DNA of 64,000 bases from Calocera cornea HHB12733 (taxonomy: Eukaryota; Basidiomycota; Dacrymycetes; Dacrymycetales; Dacrymycetaceae), in assembly GCA_001632435.1 (NCBI GenBank), contig KV423932.1:210216-274215 (forward strand). The letters are read 5' to 3'. Shown here piece after piece: positions 33,770 to 45,982 of the stretch. The notes under the pieces are model-generated. The model saw only the letters and a list, made by a program, of their open reading frames with translations, did not search any database and was not told the DNA's origin. A program made the translations under genes and the position numbers. Numbering within the stretch: the stretch's first letter is position 1; each line of letters begins with the position of its first letter.

Positions 33770-35505
33770 ACACCCGGACCGGACCGCTTTCTTGGTGCCT
33801 TGGTGCATCCTCCTTGCATGTATGCGCATGTCTGCGGTGCGTCTGCATCTGCGTCTGCGTTGGGGGAGGGGTTTGTGTAGACATGGGGTATGCATGTATA
33901 TTGGCCCATCGGGCGCCGGGCCTTTGGGCTGGTTGGGAGGGGGGATCTTAGACGTATGTACGTACTTGTAGGAATTTAGGGATCTGATCCGGACACTCGC
34001 TGCCGTTCTCTCGTCTCCTTGGTTGTAGAGCTGTATTTCCATTCCGTTCCATTCCATTCCATCGTCATCGGCATCGGCATCATTGTCGTTTCTCTTAGTG
34101 TAATTGGATTTCCCACTTCGACTGAGCGGGTCGGTTTGCGGTTTGTGGTTGCTCGGTCCTGGAAGATGGATTCACCCTGGCTGCAATGAGGCACTCATCG
34201 CAACTGTACGACGAGGCTTTCTCCGTGGCCGTTTCCAGAAACACCGATCCCAGTGGCTTATGGAGCCTGCGTCTGCCTCTGCGGCTGCGTCTGCTTCTGA
34301 CCGTCAGTCACGAAAAAAATGTCGGCTCGGCCCGGCCCGCCGCAGCTCATCTGCGGATCACTGGATTGCAGGAAACGACGAGGAGAAGGAGGAGGAGGAG
34401 GAGGAGGATGCTGGGGGCACCGGGGTCGTCCACATCCGGATCCACATCTCCGAAAACGGAATAAGTTACCATACCTTATACGTAGGCGCCTCGTAAGCGC
34501 ACCGCCGAAGAACATTGCGGAATATTCCTATACTTATACAGGACAGGACAGGACAGGACAGGACAGGACAGGACAGGACACCGTCCTCGTCCGGCCTAGA
34601 ACTTCAGAACCCCACGGCGCAACCAGGAAGGAAGGAAGGAAGGCCTCCGGGCGCGGCTGGCAATCGAGAGATGGATCTGCCCGCGGGCGCGCGGGGTTAA
34701 CTTAACTTACGTATTTACGTGCCTGCCTACATACATGCGGGCCCGTCACCGCCTCCTCGCCTCGCATCCGCAGCCTGCCAGGAGGGTGCAGTGCGCTGGC
34801 CACTCACTACTGGAATGCGCTGGTGCTGGGACGATGGTTGGGACCTGAGGACTGTTGTAGTTGACGACGTGAAGGGTAAATATTACGCTCTGCCAGCGTC
34901 GGATGAGGGTGCACGTGGCCCGCGCGCGCGCCGGGACCCGCCTGCTGGCGGGCTGTACCGGAGCGGGTTGCGCTGTCCACATTACAATCGCGCAAAGCAC
35001 GCACGCTATGGTAGTAGGTCCTGTAGGTAGAACAGCACAGTAGCAGCTCATCAAACACTGTATTCCCGGCCGGGATCAACGCCGGGCGCTTGTTATCCCC
35101 CGGGTTACGACTGTGCGGGTGCAGAGGACGCAATCGCCAAAGTCGAGTCGGCGGAGTGCCGGGCTGACTAGCGACGACACAAGGGCCAGGGTCGCCTGCG
35201 CTGCTGTACCGCCCCTGTTGCCTCCTCCCCACACACCACACCGTTCCACGTCCACCGTCCGACGTCCAACCTGTACCGTCCTCGTCCTCGTCGTCCAGCC
35301 CATCGCCATCGCCCCGAGCACCGTGCACCCTGGCCGCGGCTGGCCTGGTACTGTATACACCTCGCGGGCACGGCACACAGCCGCGATATCGCCTACATCC
35401 ACCGTGCAGAGGCCGATACGGGCGGCCAAGTCTTCGCTTATCCATCCTCCCACCTCCCCTGCGCACCCCCGCACAGTAGCACCTCTCCCTTCTCAGCCGC
35501 CCCCA
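33770..35505. other. Long intergenic region with simple repeats
   Basis: About 1.7 kb without a supportable gene. It contains ATTCC repeats near 34039-34060, an (ACAGG)n run at about 34537-34581, a GGAA run near 34626-34642, and the promoter/5' leader of the RING gene. Long GC-rich frames on the minus strand (34807-35520) have no intron or domain support. Confidence 0.5.
34537..34581. repeat. (ACAGG)n microsatellite
   Basis: About nine uninterrupted ACAGG units. Confidence 0.9.
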
Positions 35506-38500
35506 ATGGGCCAGCATCACTCGACGCCTCTGCCCGTCGTGCCGCCTCCCCCAACCCCACCAGGCGGCACCCCAGTCCCCATCCGCCCGGCCCTCCCCTT
35601 CCTCCCTTCCGCCTCCGCCTCATCCTCATCCACAACCACGACCACCAGCACGACCACCCGCCGCGGTCCCGCACACACCCATGGCCGCCCGCGCTCAACG
35701 CTCTTCTCCTCCCTCCGCCGCGCGACCTCCCCGTACCCGCCCTCCTCCCCGCGCTCCCCAGCCGGCTCAATCTCCCTCTCCTCCAACACGAGCCCCGAGC
35801 CCGCCCACGCACCCCCCGCCGACCCAGCCTCGGCGCTCGACACAGATGGCCGGCGCAAGCGCAAGCTGGGCGACGTCTTCCGCTCCAGGCGCAAGCGCGC
35901 CCGCACGAGGAGCGTCCTGGGTCTCATGGGCACAGGCGTCGCCACCCCCGCTAGCACGAGCGCGGGCACAGGCAGTGCGGAGAGGATCGATGTTGAGGAG
36001 GAGGAGGGCGAGGAAGATGGCGAAGCTGACGAGGACGGGGAGGGTGTGGTGGAGGTCATGACGGGCGCACTCACGCCGCGCGCTGCCAGCAGCAGCGACC
36101 TCGCCCAGCAGGCGGGGTACGACCTCTGCCCGCAGGAGGACATGCACCAGCACGACCCGAACGCGGACGCGCCGCTCGAGCACGCCGACCATCCCCCCTC
36201 CAACGAAGCACTCCCCGCGGACCCGCTCCTCGCAACCCTCCTCTCCCAGACCCTCTCCTCGCTCTCCCAGCTCCCGACCCCAGCGCCGTCCGAGCTGCAC
36301 GACCCCTCCCTCTCCTCCGAGCCTGACGGCCCCGCCCCGCAGTCCCAAGCACAAGCACAAGCGCAGCGGACCGACCCGCTCGCAGCAGAACGCCAGCGCG
36401 CGCGGGAGCTGCTCCAGTCCGCCCTTGGCCTCCCGCTCCCCTCGGCGCCCGCCCCAGCCGCGCCCGTCCTCTCCCGCCTAGCCCCGCTCGCGACCGACCC
36501 CCTGCCCCCCGCCCCCGCCCCCCCGCCATTGCCCCTGCCAGCCGAGACGCCCACCACCCCCTCGCCCCCCGCGCAGGCTGTGCCCCTCCTCCCGCCCATC
36601 CCCACGGGGACGACGATGATCGTCCAGGGGCTTGTGCAGACGTCGGCGCATCACACGCATGCGCATACACATGGCCTGCGCGATCGCGATCGCGACCGGG
36701 CCAGAGACAGGGACAGGGACAGGGACAGGGGGCTGATCCCCCTCCCCGTACCAGTCGGGTCAGTCGAGGAGCTCGCCAGGCTCGCCCAGTCCGACCGGGA
36801 GGAGCGCGGGCGGGACGCGCTCGGCGGCGGGAGCTGGGGCAGAGGAGGCGCTGGGAGGCGCAGCCCGAGCCCGAGCCCGAGTCTTGAGGAGCAGGCGAAT
36901 ATGCTCAGCACGTTGCTGAGGTACGTGTATGCGCTCTTTCGGATCAGGGCATGTGCTGACATCAGTTTGTTTTTGTTTGGCGTGCCTTGATAGTGTCGCC
37001 ACGGCTGCCACGGCCGCGTCGCTCGTCTCGGGCACAACCGCATCGGCTTCCGCCTCAGGGAGCAGCACGAACGCCGTGCCCACCGCGCCGTCGGCGACGC
37101 CCACTCACCCCTCGCATGGGCTCTCAGCGGCCTCAGCACCCGCCCCAGCCCCCAGCAGCTCGCTCTTCTCCCCTCCCGCGCCTTCCACCGGCACCGGCGG
37201 CACCGGCGCAGCCAATGCGAGCGCCGGCGCGAACGCTAACACCGCGCAAACGCTGCGCAGCATGCTCGACACGCTGCGCGAGCGGCTCCAGCGCTCCAGC
37301 GCCGCCTCCGCCGCCTCTCCCGCTGGTACGGCCCGGCCCGGCTCAGCATTCACCGACGCCCTCCCGCGCCCCGGCACGGCCGGCACAGCAGGTGCCCTAG
37401 CGCACCAAGCGTCCCTCCTCTCCTCGCAGCACGCGTCGCTCGCCTCCGAGCTCGCGCAGCTCAACACGCAGATGCAGCAGATCACCGAGCAGATGAGCGC
37501 GGCTGCCTCGCGCGTGTCGAGCTCTTCCGCCGCCGCCGCTGCTGCTGCTGCTGCGGGTACCAACGGGACCGGGCCCGGGCCCGGCACGGCGAACGGCCGC
37601 TCCGCGGAGGAGTCGATGCGCGAGGACCTGGCGGGCGAGCTCACGCGGAGGCTGCTCGCTGCTGCTGGCGCTGGGGAGGCGGCCCGCAGGGGCCTCGAGG
37701 AGGCCGAGAGGAGGATTGCCGAGCTTGAGAGGAGCTTGCTGAGCCGGCTTGCGGGGAGCGGTGCCAACTCCACCTCCAGTGGCAACGGCATCGGTGTCGG
37801 TGTCGCCAATGGCTCGCCCGCCCCGGCCAGCGAGCCCGACTCCGACTCCAGCTCCAACTCCAACTCCAACTCCAACTCCCCCTCGGCCCCGGCTTCGGCC
37901 TCAGTGCCGCGCACCGGCCTCTCCCCGCCCGGCCAGCGTGCGCGCGAGATCCTCATGGACGCCCTAGCCGCCGCGGCCTCGCACCGGGCCACGCCCGTCC
38001 CTTCCTCCTCCTCGGCGCACCGCGGCGCAGGGCAAGCGCAAGCGGAGCAGGAGTTCCCCAGCGCGCTCGCTGCGCTTCCCGCGTGGACGGCGAGCCGGCA
38101 GGCGGAGCCCCCGCTCGAGGGCACGTTTGAGAGGTTCCTGTGGGAGCTGCAGGTCGATCTCCGGGCTTTGTTGGTCGGCAGGGGGGAGATGGAGCTGCGG
38201 CGCGAGCGGGGCGGAGAGGATGGGGGAGCAGAGCCGCAGCCGGAGCAGGCTGGTATACCGCAGGAGGGCGCTGGGCAGGCGGAGGGCGCGAGCGCGCTGG
38301 CGGCGGAGGAGGCCGACGTGCCCCCTCCTACCGCTTCTGACGACGCATCGCGTGCCCACCTGCCCACGCCCGTGCCCCACACGGTCCCTGGCCCAGGACG
38401 AGCGGGCATGGTCATCACCACCTCGAACGGGGGCACCACCCAGGGCGGGACGGAGAACGACGGCGAGCGGCTGAACTGGTGGAGGATGTACCGTTTCCCG

Positions 38501-39638
38501 GCGAGGAACGTCCCTGCTGAGAACGCAGAGTCTGCCAGGGCGGACAATGCCGGAAACACCGAACCCGGCAACACTGCGCCTGCGGCGAGCACCGACGAGC
38601 CCCGCACGCCCCAGCGGGCCGAGCGCCGCCTGCGCCCTCAGGCCCCGGAAGACGAGACGGTCATCCCCGTCATCCTCGTCGGTCTGCGGAGCGTCACGCC
38701 CGGCAACCCCGCGCCCGCGCTGTTCGACTTTGCGGATGCGCCAAGTGCGCCAGCTTCGCCCGTCGACGACCGCCAGCCGCCGCAGCTCACTCCTACTACG
38801 GCTGGGAGCGGGCTGGAGCCGTGGACCAGCAGGGACCGGGATGATGGAGCATCTGTTGGATCCGGGTCGTCTGCCACGGGTGCGAATGCCGCCAGTGCCG
38901 GCAACAACGGTGTCTGGCAGCGCGCGGCAAGGCTGTGGAACCGTGGCCCGCGCAGCGAGCGCGGGCGGTCGCAGCCCTCTCAGCCGCCGGCTGAGCGCGA
39001 GCCCGCGCCTGCCGGAGCTGTGGCTGTTGGAGGGATGGACGAGGCCCAGGGCACGCGGAGCTACATCATCTGGGTTGTTGGCGGTCATTACCCGCCCAAC
39101 CATCCGATCATCACTGCTCCCCACTTGCTCACCGGCCAGCTGGACCACGACGACCTCTGGGCACTCGGCGAGCTGCTCGGGCAGGTCAAGCCGCCTACCG
39201 CGACGCGTGAGGAGATCGAGAAAAGCGGCCTGCAGGTGATCAGGGTGACGGATCTCAAGGAGTGGGAGGAAAGTGGCAGGGTCGCGAGCAACTGCACCGA
39301 GCGGTGCCTGATCTGCTTGGGCGACTATGAGGATGAGGAGGGCGATGATGGGGACGTGAGGGTCCTGGGCTGCCGACACTGCTTCCACAAGCTGTGTGTG
39401 GATAGGTGAGGACTGCTTCCGACCATTCTAACCACCGTTGGACTAACACGCGCTTTGCAGATGGCTCGAACAAGGGAAGAACAACTGCCCCGCCTGCCGC
39501 TCCAAGGGCGTGCCCACCGCTTCCGCCCCTTCCTCCCCCACGACCGAGACCCACGAAGTCCAACCGCTCGGCGCTGCCGCCGCTGCTACCGTCGCAACTG
39601 ATGATACCCCTGCACCGACCGCCATTGCGGACGCCTAG
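35506..39638 (+). CDS. Large RING-H2 E3 ubiquitin ligase, probable N-myristoylated
   Basis: Three exons (35506-36920, 36994-39405, 39461-39638) give 1334 residues. It begins MGQHHSTP, a consensus N-myristoylation site (Gly-2, Ser-6), implying membrane anchoring. Next are Ser/Pro/Thr/Ala-rich low-complexity sequence, a basic cluster (RRKRKLGDVFRSRRKRART) that could act as a nuclear signal or membrane patch, an RD dipeptide run (36680-36730) and a helical segment around 37430-37730. The C-terminal C3H2C3 RING is split by the last intron: CLICLGDYE...RVLGCRHCFHKLCVDR then WLEQGKNNCPACR. The region before it (SYIIWVVGGHYPPNHPIITA) is conserved-looking. Such RING-H2 domains recruit E2 enzymes. Substrates unknown. 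Confidence 0.82.
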
Positions 39639-39783
39639 TGATCATTCCCGTGTGTATTCTGCGGACATCCTGTATTACCCATGACAGCAATTACAAGCGC
39701 CACATATTCCATCGATTTGACAAGGAGTGACTGAGAGGAACGGCTAATGGTACAGAAAACAACGGCATGTGTCGGCCTCAAGA

Positions 39784-40235
39784 CTAGATCCACGTAAAGA
39801 AGGTGACCCAGTGGCCTGTACTGCTGTCAGCTCGGCAGGTGCATGTTGTAGACGTTGCTGCTTACCGTCCGGATCCCTCAAGTCGAACTGCCTGCATCCC
39901 CATTCCTTATCTTCGGCACCACTTCCGTGCAGGCGCACCTCGACGCCGGTCCCCTTGACCTTGTCCAACCACTCGTCAACGACTTCCTTCCCCTTCCCCT
40001 TCTCAGACACGTCCCACATAAGTGTATGCTCATGCACTTTGGACGTGTCTGTCTCCGAATGCAGCATGAGCTGGGCACGGCTTTCCTTGGCCGATGGCCC
40101 GCCGAGATAGATATGGGCGAACTCGCCGGGGATGTGCAGGCCCAGCTTGAACCCGAGCGCAGTCGTGTACCATTTGACGGACGCCTCGACGTCCTTCACG
40201 GGCAGGTAAACCAAGAACGTGGGCTCGGAGGACAT
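39784..40235 (-). CDS. VOC-superfamily (glyoxalase/dioxygenase-fold) protein 2
   Basis: Starts MSSEPTFLVYLPVKDVEASV with KWYTTALGFKL, nearly the same as VOC 1, then FAHIYLGGPSAKESRAQLML. It has a shorter central insert than VOC 1, then EVVDEWLDKVKGTGVEV and RQFDLRDPDG. A C-terminal exon after the intron gives HWVTFFTWI and a TAG at 39784-39786. His replaces the HE pair (HW here against HE in VOC 1 and 3), so the usual C-terminal metal-ligand Glu is missing; this may change or abolish metal use. Same strand as OGDH copy 2 and about 530 bases downstream of it, whereas VOC 1 faces OGDH copy 1. Confidence 0.8.
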
Positions 40236-40768
40236 GGTCCTTGGTTGGAAGTAGCGTTCAGCGAACGGATAGAAGATGTCGAAGTGCAACAGTGTGACGG
40301 ATGTTGGGCAGGCTCGCCATGATCGAACCGGATATTTATATACAGCTTACAGCAGGTGCGCAGTTCTGCTTTCCCACGACTAGAAGACTATTAATGGCCG
40401 CCCCATGGGGTTGCAAGATAAAGTCGTGGTGAACAGTCACGAGTAGACAGGGTCTCAGCGGCAGTGGAGTCATCTCACTGTATGTGTCCTTATTTGTCCA
40501 GTTCCTGAGCAAGCCACATCACAAGACCCAAGTCTGCGCAGCACTGACGGTGACAATGGTAGCCTCCGCCATCACAGCGATGACACGAAGAGCAGACATC
40601 GTCCGCAACGAGCTCAGGGACGAAGGGACGCATGTGGTGATCGTGATGTATTGCAGTTCTTTCCATACAAAAATGGGATTAAAGAAGAAAATTAGGTTGT
40701 CAAAGAAATAAGGTCTCTCGCGAAACAGTCATGTTACTTTTGTATTGTGCGCAACACGTTGCACATAA
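40236..40768. other. Intergenic between VOC 2 and OGDH copy 2
   Basis: VOC 2 promoter, with TATATAAATA on the minus strand at about 40333-40342, and the 3' flank of OGDH copy 2. A 75-residue frame at 40484-40711 lacks support. Confidence 0.4.
40333..40342 (-). promoter_or_regulatory. TATA box of VOC gene 2
   Basis: TATATAAATA about 100 bases before the ATG at 40235. Confidence 0.5.
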
Positions 40769-43700
40769 TCACTCCACAACCCCGAACGCCTGGTTGAGAT
40801 AGCTCTGGGTCTCCTTCTTGTGCACCGCCTTGGAGCCAGTCGCTACGGAGCTGTAAGGCGGGCGACCGCCGTACAGGATCTCCTTGTCCTTGTGGTGCTC
40901 CGTCTGCTCACCAGCAGTCTTCAAGCGAGGCGCGACATAGGTCCAAGCGCCGTTGTTCAACGGCTCCTCTTGCAGCCACTGGATCTGAGCATTGGGATAC
41001 TTGTCGAGATGAGGTGTAATCTAGGTCGCTGCGTCAGACTAGAAAATCAGGGATACTTGACGATTACGCACAAGGTCATAGGGGAACGGCGCAAGCTGTT
41101 CGACCCTGCTGATCGCAACATCCTTGATTCCACGATCCTCCCTCTCCTTAAGAAGCTGGTAGTAGACCTGACCAGTGCAGAGAATGTGCTTCTTGATCTC
41201 CTCGGGAGCGGCAAGAGTCTCAGGATGAGGATCAGGGATGTACCTCTGGAACTGGGTGTTGCCAGTCATCTCCTGCAGCTCCGAGCGGGCAGCTGGGAGA
41301 CGAAGGAGGGACTTAGACCAGAAGAAGATCAGAGGCTTGCGGAAGTCGCGGTGGATCTGGCGACGGAGGACGTGGAAGCAGTTCGCGGGCGTCGAGGGAT
41401 ACACGATCTGAAGGTTGCAGTCCTGGTGCTGCCTCGCGATGCTCTCTTCGGACGGGAAAACGTACGGGTTATCGTCGCAGAGCTGGAGGAAACGCTCGAG
41501 ACGACCGCTCGAGTGCTCAGGACCCTGGCCATCGAAGCCGTGGGGCAAGCTCATGACAAGCCCAGAGCGCTGGGCCCACTTGCGTTCACCAGCGGCGAGG
41601 TACTGATCAATGATGACCTGGGCGCCGTTGGCGAAATCGCCGAACTGCGCCTCCCAAATGGTGAGACAGTCGGGGGAAACGAGAGAGTAGCCGAGCTCGA
41701 AGCCAAGAACACCGTACTCGGACAAATGGGAGTTGCAGACCGTGAAGTTGGCCTGGTCGGAGCCAAGGTGGTTCAGGGGAACGTACTGCTGCTCATTCTC
41801 CTGGTCGTGGAGGACAGCATGACGTTGGGAGAAGGTACCACGCTCGACATCCTGGCCGGACAAGCGAACATGCACCTTCTCGAGCGCGAGGGAGCCAAAA
41901 GCGAGAGCCTCAGCAGTGGACCAGTCGATGTTCTTGCCCTCCTCAACGGTCTTCCCACGGGTGGCAAGGATACGGGCAAGGTTGCGGTGAGTGTGGAAGC
42001 CCTGCGGCGCGGTCGCGATGCCCTGACCAATGCGCTTGAGTATCTCCTCGGAGACACCAGTCTCGTGCTGCGGCAGGTTCTTCTCCGCCAGCTCCTTCGG
42101 TGAGGGGAAGCCATTCCATGCGGATGAGAGCCACTCCTTCGGTGACGGCTTGTAGTTCTCAGCCGAAGCGGCGGCCTTCTCCATCATGCCCCAGACCCAC
42201 TTCTTGTGCTCGTCAATGTCCTTCTCCGAGAAGGTGTTCTCGTCGATAAGCGACTTGGTATATTGGGTCAGGGTCGTAGGCTGCTTCTCGATGGCCTTGT
42301 ACATCCTTGGTTGGGTGAAACTGGGCTGATCAGTCTCGTTGTGGCCGTAACGACGGTAGCAAACGACATCGATGACAACGTCCTTCTTGTACTTTGCACG
42401 CCAGTCAGCAGCAAGCTGAGCGACGAAGGTCACAGCCTCGACGTTGTCGCCATTGACGTGGAAGATTGGTGCATCGATGGACTTGGCGATATCGGAGGGG
42501 TAGGGGGTGGAACGGGCGAAACGAGGGTCGGTGGTGAAGCCAATCTGGTTGTTGACGATTAGGTGGATCGTCCCGCCAGTGCCGTAGTTGGGCAGCGAGT
42601 GCATGCCCATGGTCTCGTATACGACACCTTGACCGGCGAAGGCAGCATCACCGTGCAGTATGAGACCCATAGCGGTGTTGTGCGAGACTTCATCCTCGTC
42701 GAAGTGCTGCAGCGCACGAGTCTTGCCCAGGACAACCGGGTCTTCAGACTCGAGATGAGACGGGTTCGCAACAAGCGATAGGGCGACCTTCTTGCCGGAC
42801 GGTGTGGGACGCACGTAGTTGGCACCAAGATGGTACTTCACGTCTCCTCCAGCGGAATCGTCTGCGGCGACGTCACCAGAGAACTCATGGAGAATAGCCT
42901 CGATAGGTTTGCGAATGACATTCGCGAGTACGTTGAGACGACCACGATGCGGCATGCCCATGACGATGTTCTTCACGCCGTGCTCGACGGAGCGGTCGAT
43001 CAGCGCCTTCATGCAAGGGATCAGGGACTCGCAACCCTCGAGACCGAAGCGCTTCTCATTCGGGTACTTCGACGCGATAAACTTCTCGAACGACTCGGAC
43101 CACATCAGACGATCGAGAATCATCCGCTTCTCGTCAACGTTGTAGTCCCAGGGCTTTGGAATCTCGATGCGTTCCCGAATCCAGTCGCACTCCTCACGTG
43201 ACGGCATGTGTATGTACTGGAAGCCGATGGCTCCGCCTAGATGAACGTGAGTGTAAGCCCTCTGCATCGCAAGTTTCTCACTGCTCCGACTCACAGTAGA
43301 TCTCCTTCAGCTTGTCAATGATCTCCCGGATGGTCATGGAGTTCCTGCCTCCTGTCGCAAAGCGCGGGAGAATACCGGGACCGAGACTGATCTCGTGGTC
43401 GAGGTCTGCTTCAGTCCAACCATAATGAGCGATAGTGAGTTCCGCAGGCACGGACTGGTCGAGGTCGGCGTCCATAATGCCTAACGGATCGAGGTCGGCA
43501 ATGTGGTGGCCACGCACTTGGTATGCGCGGACGAGGAGTTGGACCTGTGTAAGGGATTGGCGCCTGCTAGACAATGCGTGTATACCACGTCGTGCCCACC
43601 TTAAGATGGTCCGACACCTGCGTGCCGCCGCCCAAGCTCAGTGAGGGAGACGGTCCAGCAAGCTGCAACTCCTCGTCCTCACTTCCTGGCCTTGGAGGCG

Positions 43701-43971
43701 GCTGGAACGCCTTTTCTGACGGGAGGCCCTTGTCCATGCCAGAGAAGTAGATATCCCACGACACATGGACGCTCTTCGGGTCCTGCTTCCAGTGCCTGTA
43801 CATCTCCTCGGCGTAGTAGGCATTTGTGCCGTTCGCAAAGGGATCGTTCGGGGAGGGAGGGGCAGCGGAGGGGGTCGCCAGGAGCCGGCTGGCGGTGGTG
43901 GCCAGGGAGCGGTTCATGGAGGCGCGGACGCCCTTTCTGAGGGCGCGCTTGCCCAGCTGTCGCGCGAGCAT
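40769..43971 (-). CDS. 2-oxoglutarate dehydrogenase E1 component, copy 2
   Basis: Full-length E1 like the copy at 25.8-29.0 kb. Presequence [20 protein letters not shown], then [107 protein letters not shown] and [20 protein letters not shown]. It ends [19 protein letters not shown]. Introns fall at DHLK|VQLLV, EIYC|G, and PYDL|ITPHL, the same sites as copy 1, but [10 protein letters not shown] is contiguous. Both copies keep all visible ThDP and substrate motifs, so they are probably both active mitochondrial enzymes that diverged after duplication. Which copy is the housekeeping one cannot be told from sequence. Confidence 0.92.
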
Positions 43972-44558
43972 GGTGGTGGTGTGGGGGAGAGACGGGGCGA
44001 GCACAGGAGCAGCAACAAGCGGTCGCTGTGACGCTCGCTGGCTGCCTTTAAGAGATGTCGACGGTGGCCGACCTGGATGTATGCGCCTGGGATGGGCTGC
44101 CTGCCAGAATGCTATGCCGCCCTCGATGGTGACCGGGCACTCGCCCAACTCTGCCTCCGTGTTTATATCCGCGGGACGACGTCACGCAGGGCAATTCTTG
44201 CCCCTGATCCCTGGCTCCCCCTATCCGGATTCGCCCGGTCCGCCCTCGCTCATTCGCGCAGATAGATCCCCCCTGTGCCAACATTACTGCCGGCATGTCC
44301 TTTTTTATCATGCGTTGCCCACGAAACCCAATCAGGCGCTGCAACCAGTCTGCTCAGGTTGACCATGCCTAGCTGAGTCAGGAGACGGCCAAAACTTCAT
44401 GGAGATCGCAGGGCAAAGGTCCGAACGTCTTTGCCGAAGGTGGTCGGCACTTCCCGAAGCGACTCCAGCACCGCCAGCCCCACGTGAAGTCACCGGACCG
44501 GCAGACATGATCGGCATATCAAAGGGGTGCAATATTTCCGTTCTACATGCCGTTGATA
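43972..44558. other. Intergenic between OGDH copy 2 and MYG1
   Basis: Contains GATATAAACACGG on the minus strand near 44161-44173, a possible TATA box ~190 bases before the OGDH copy 2 ATG. Nothing else clear. Confidence 0.4.
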
Positions 44559-45982
44559 CTAGAACTCGAGTGCCCCTTTGGCCATCTTCATAGCTCCTTC
44601 CTTTGTCTTGTTGCCTGGCACAATTGATCAGAGATATGCCGAACATGTGCCTCGGTGACAGCGCACCTCCAATGAATCCCGACGCATGAACGAATATGCA
44701 GCCCGGTATCCCCGTCAACTTAGACAGCTCGTCGTCCCGCACACCTCTCCATCTGGCAGCCTGTCAGCAATGAACGATGACAACGATAAGATATCGGTGC
44801 ATACGGCTCTGGTAGTGCCTTCCGGCTCTCAAAGCTGTCAGGCGATGCACCCACAGCTTGGACACGCCAGGCCCCACCGTTCTCGTCGGGATACAGCACA
44901 TAGAGCGCCTTCTCAGATTCTGGAATGCTTGTCTCCTCTTCAAGCTCGAACAAGTGCTCCTGAGGTTAGTTGATAAGTCAGTGGCTCATTGAGCGTCCGA
45001 AGCAACGACGGTCGTACCTTCCACGGCGCGAAAGTCTCCAACACGAGTATACGGCCGGTCGGTTCAACAGCCGTCCGACCGTCCATGGCGCGCTTGACCA
45101 CGTCCCGAGCCGGAAGCCAAGCGTTCGCATAGTAGTCTAAGCGTTCAAAGAACTCGGTGCCCGTCAATACAGAGGCTTTTGCGAATTGAGACTACAGGGA
45201 TCAGTGTCCCCGCCTTGAAAAGCGCAACGGAGGCGACGAACATCATAGACATCTGGGCTGGAAGGCTGGTTCCATGCAGGATTCAGATGGGCGACACGGG
45301 ACGACAACCCAGTGTTAAGGCGATACTTCGGGTCGATGTCGGCGGGGTATTGGTTAATGCCATTGTCGTTGCCGTCTATGCTCTCAATGAATTCCTGGCG
45401 ACGAGTCAGAAGAGAGTCACATAAGGATGCAGCTCTGCGCACCTTGTACAGCTTAAGCCACAGCAGCTCTACTGTCGCGTCCGTTGCAGGCTTCCCGATT
45501 CTCTGCGCGATGAGCTCCTTCCCGAAATGCCTTCGGCGGCAGTCAGAGTCATCACTCCAAGATGCGAGAACGGCACGCACTTGTAGACCAGCCCAGCACT
45601 CGACAGCTTCGTCACATATCCATGGCCGAAGACCTCAGTGAACCCCCGCTGATGGTGGTCGAATCGGTTCTTGGCGGGGTCGTAAATGGCCCCGACATCC
45701 ACGACGATGTCGCATACATCCAGCTTTGCGGGGTCACGAGACCGAACGAGCTCTGCGCAGGCCGTCAGATTATGTCATATAACCAGATACAGTGTATAAT
45801 CGCACGGGCATTCTTGTACTCTGGGAGCTGCTTCAACAGATAGACGGCCAGCGCCTCATCCGCATGGAAGGTGCCGTTGTGTGTGCCGATCGTCTTGGAC
45901 AGCATCAGCTTTGCTTCTCGTTGCCACAACAGACGTTGCTCACCTTAACACCTCCGGCAGGTCCCGCTGCGAAAGTTGACAT
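44559..45982 (-). CDS. MYG1-family metal-dependent 3'-5' RNA exonuclease
   Basis: MYG1 (GAMM1/UPF0160) belongs to the DHH-like phosphoesterases and acts in nucleus/nucleolus and mitochondria. Exons on the minus strand give [12 protein letters not shown], then after an intron [20 protein letters not shown], with the metal-binding H-x-G-x-F-H-x-D-E. Then [20 protein letters not shown] and [17 protein letters not shown], the DHH-type motif. Later parts are [32 protein letters not shown], the [20 protein letters not shown] block and [20 protein letters not shown] near the end. All family signatures are present. At least six introns; the stop is at 44559-44561. Confidence 0.88.

Noticed and set aside
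34807..38607. Long minus-strand frames opposite the RING gene and its upstream region (e.g. 34807-35520, 35517-36605, 37105-38607)
   Set aside because: They mirror GC-rich Ser/Ala/Pro codons of the plus-strand gene or GC-rich intergenic DNA; no splice logic, domain or start context supports them.
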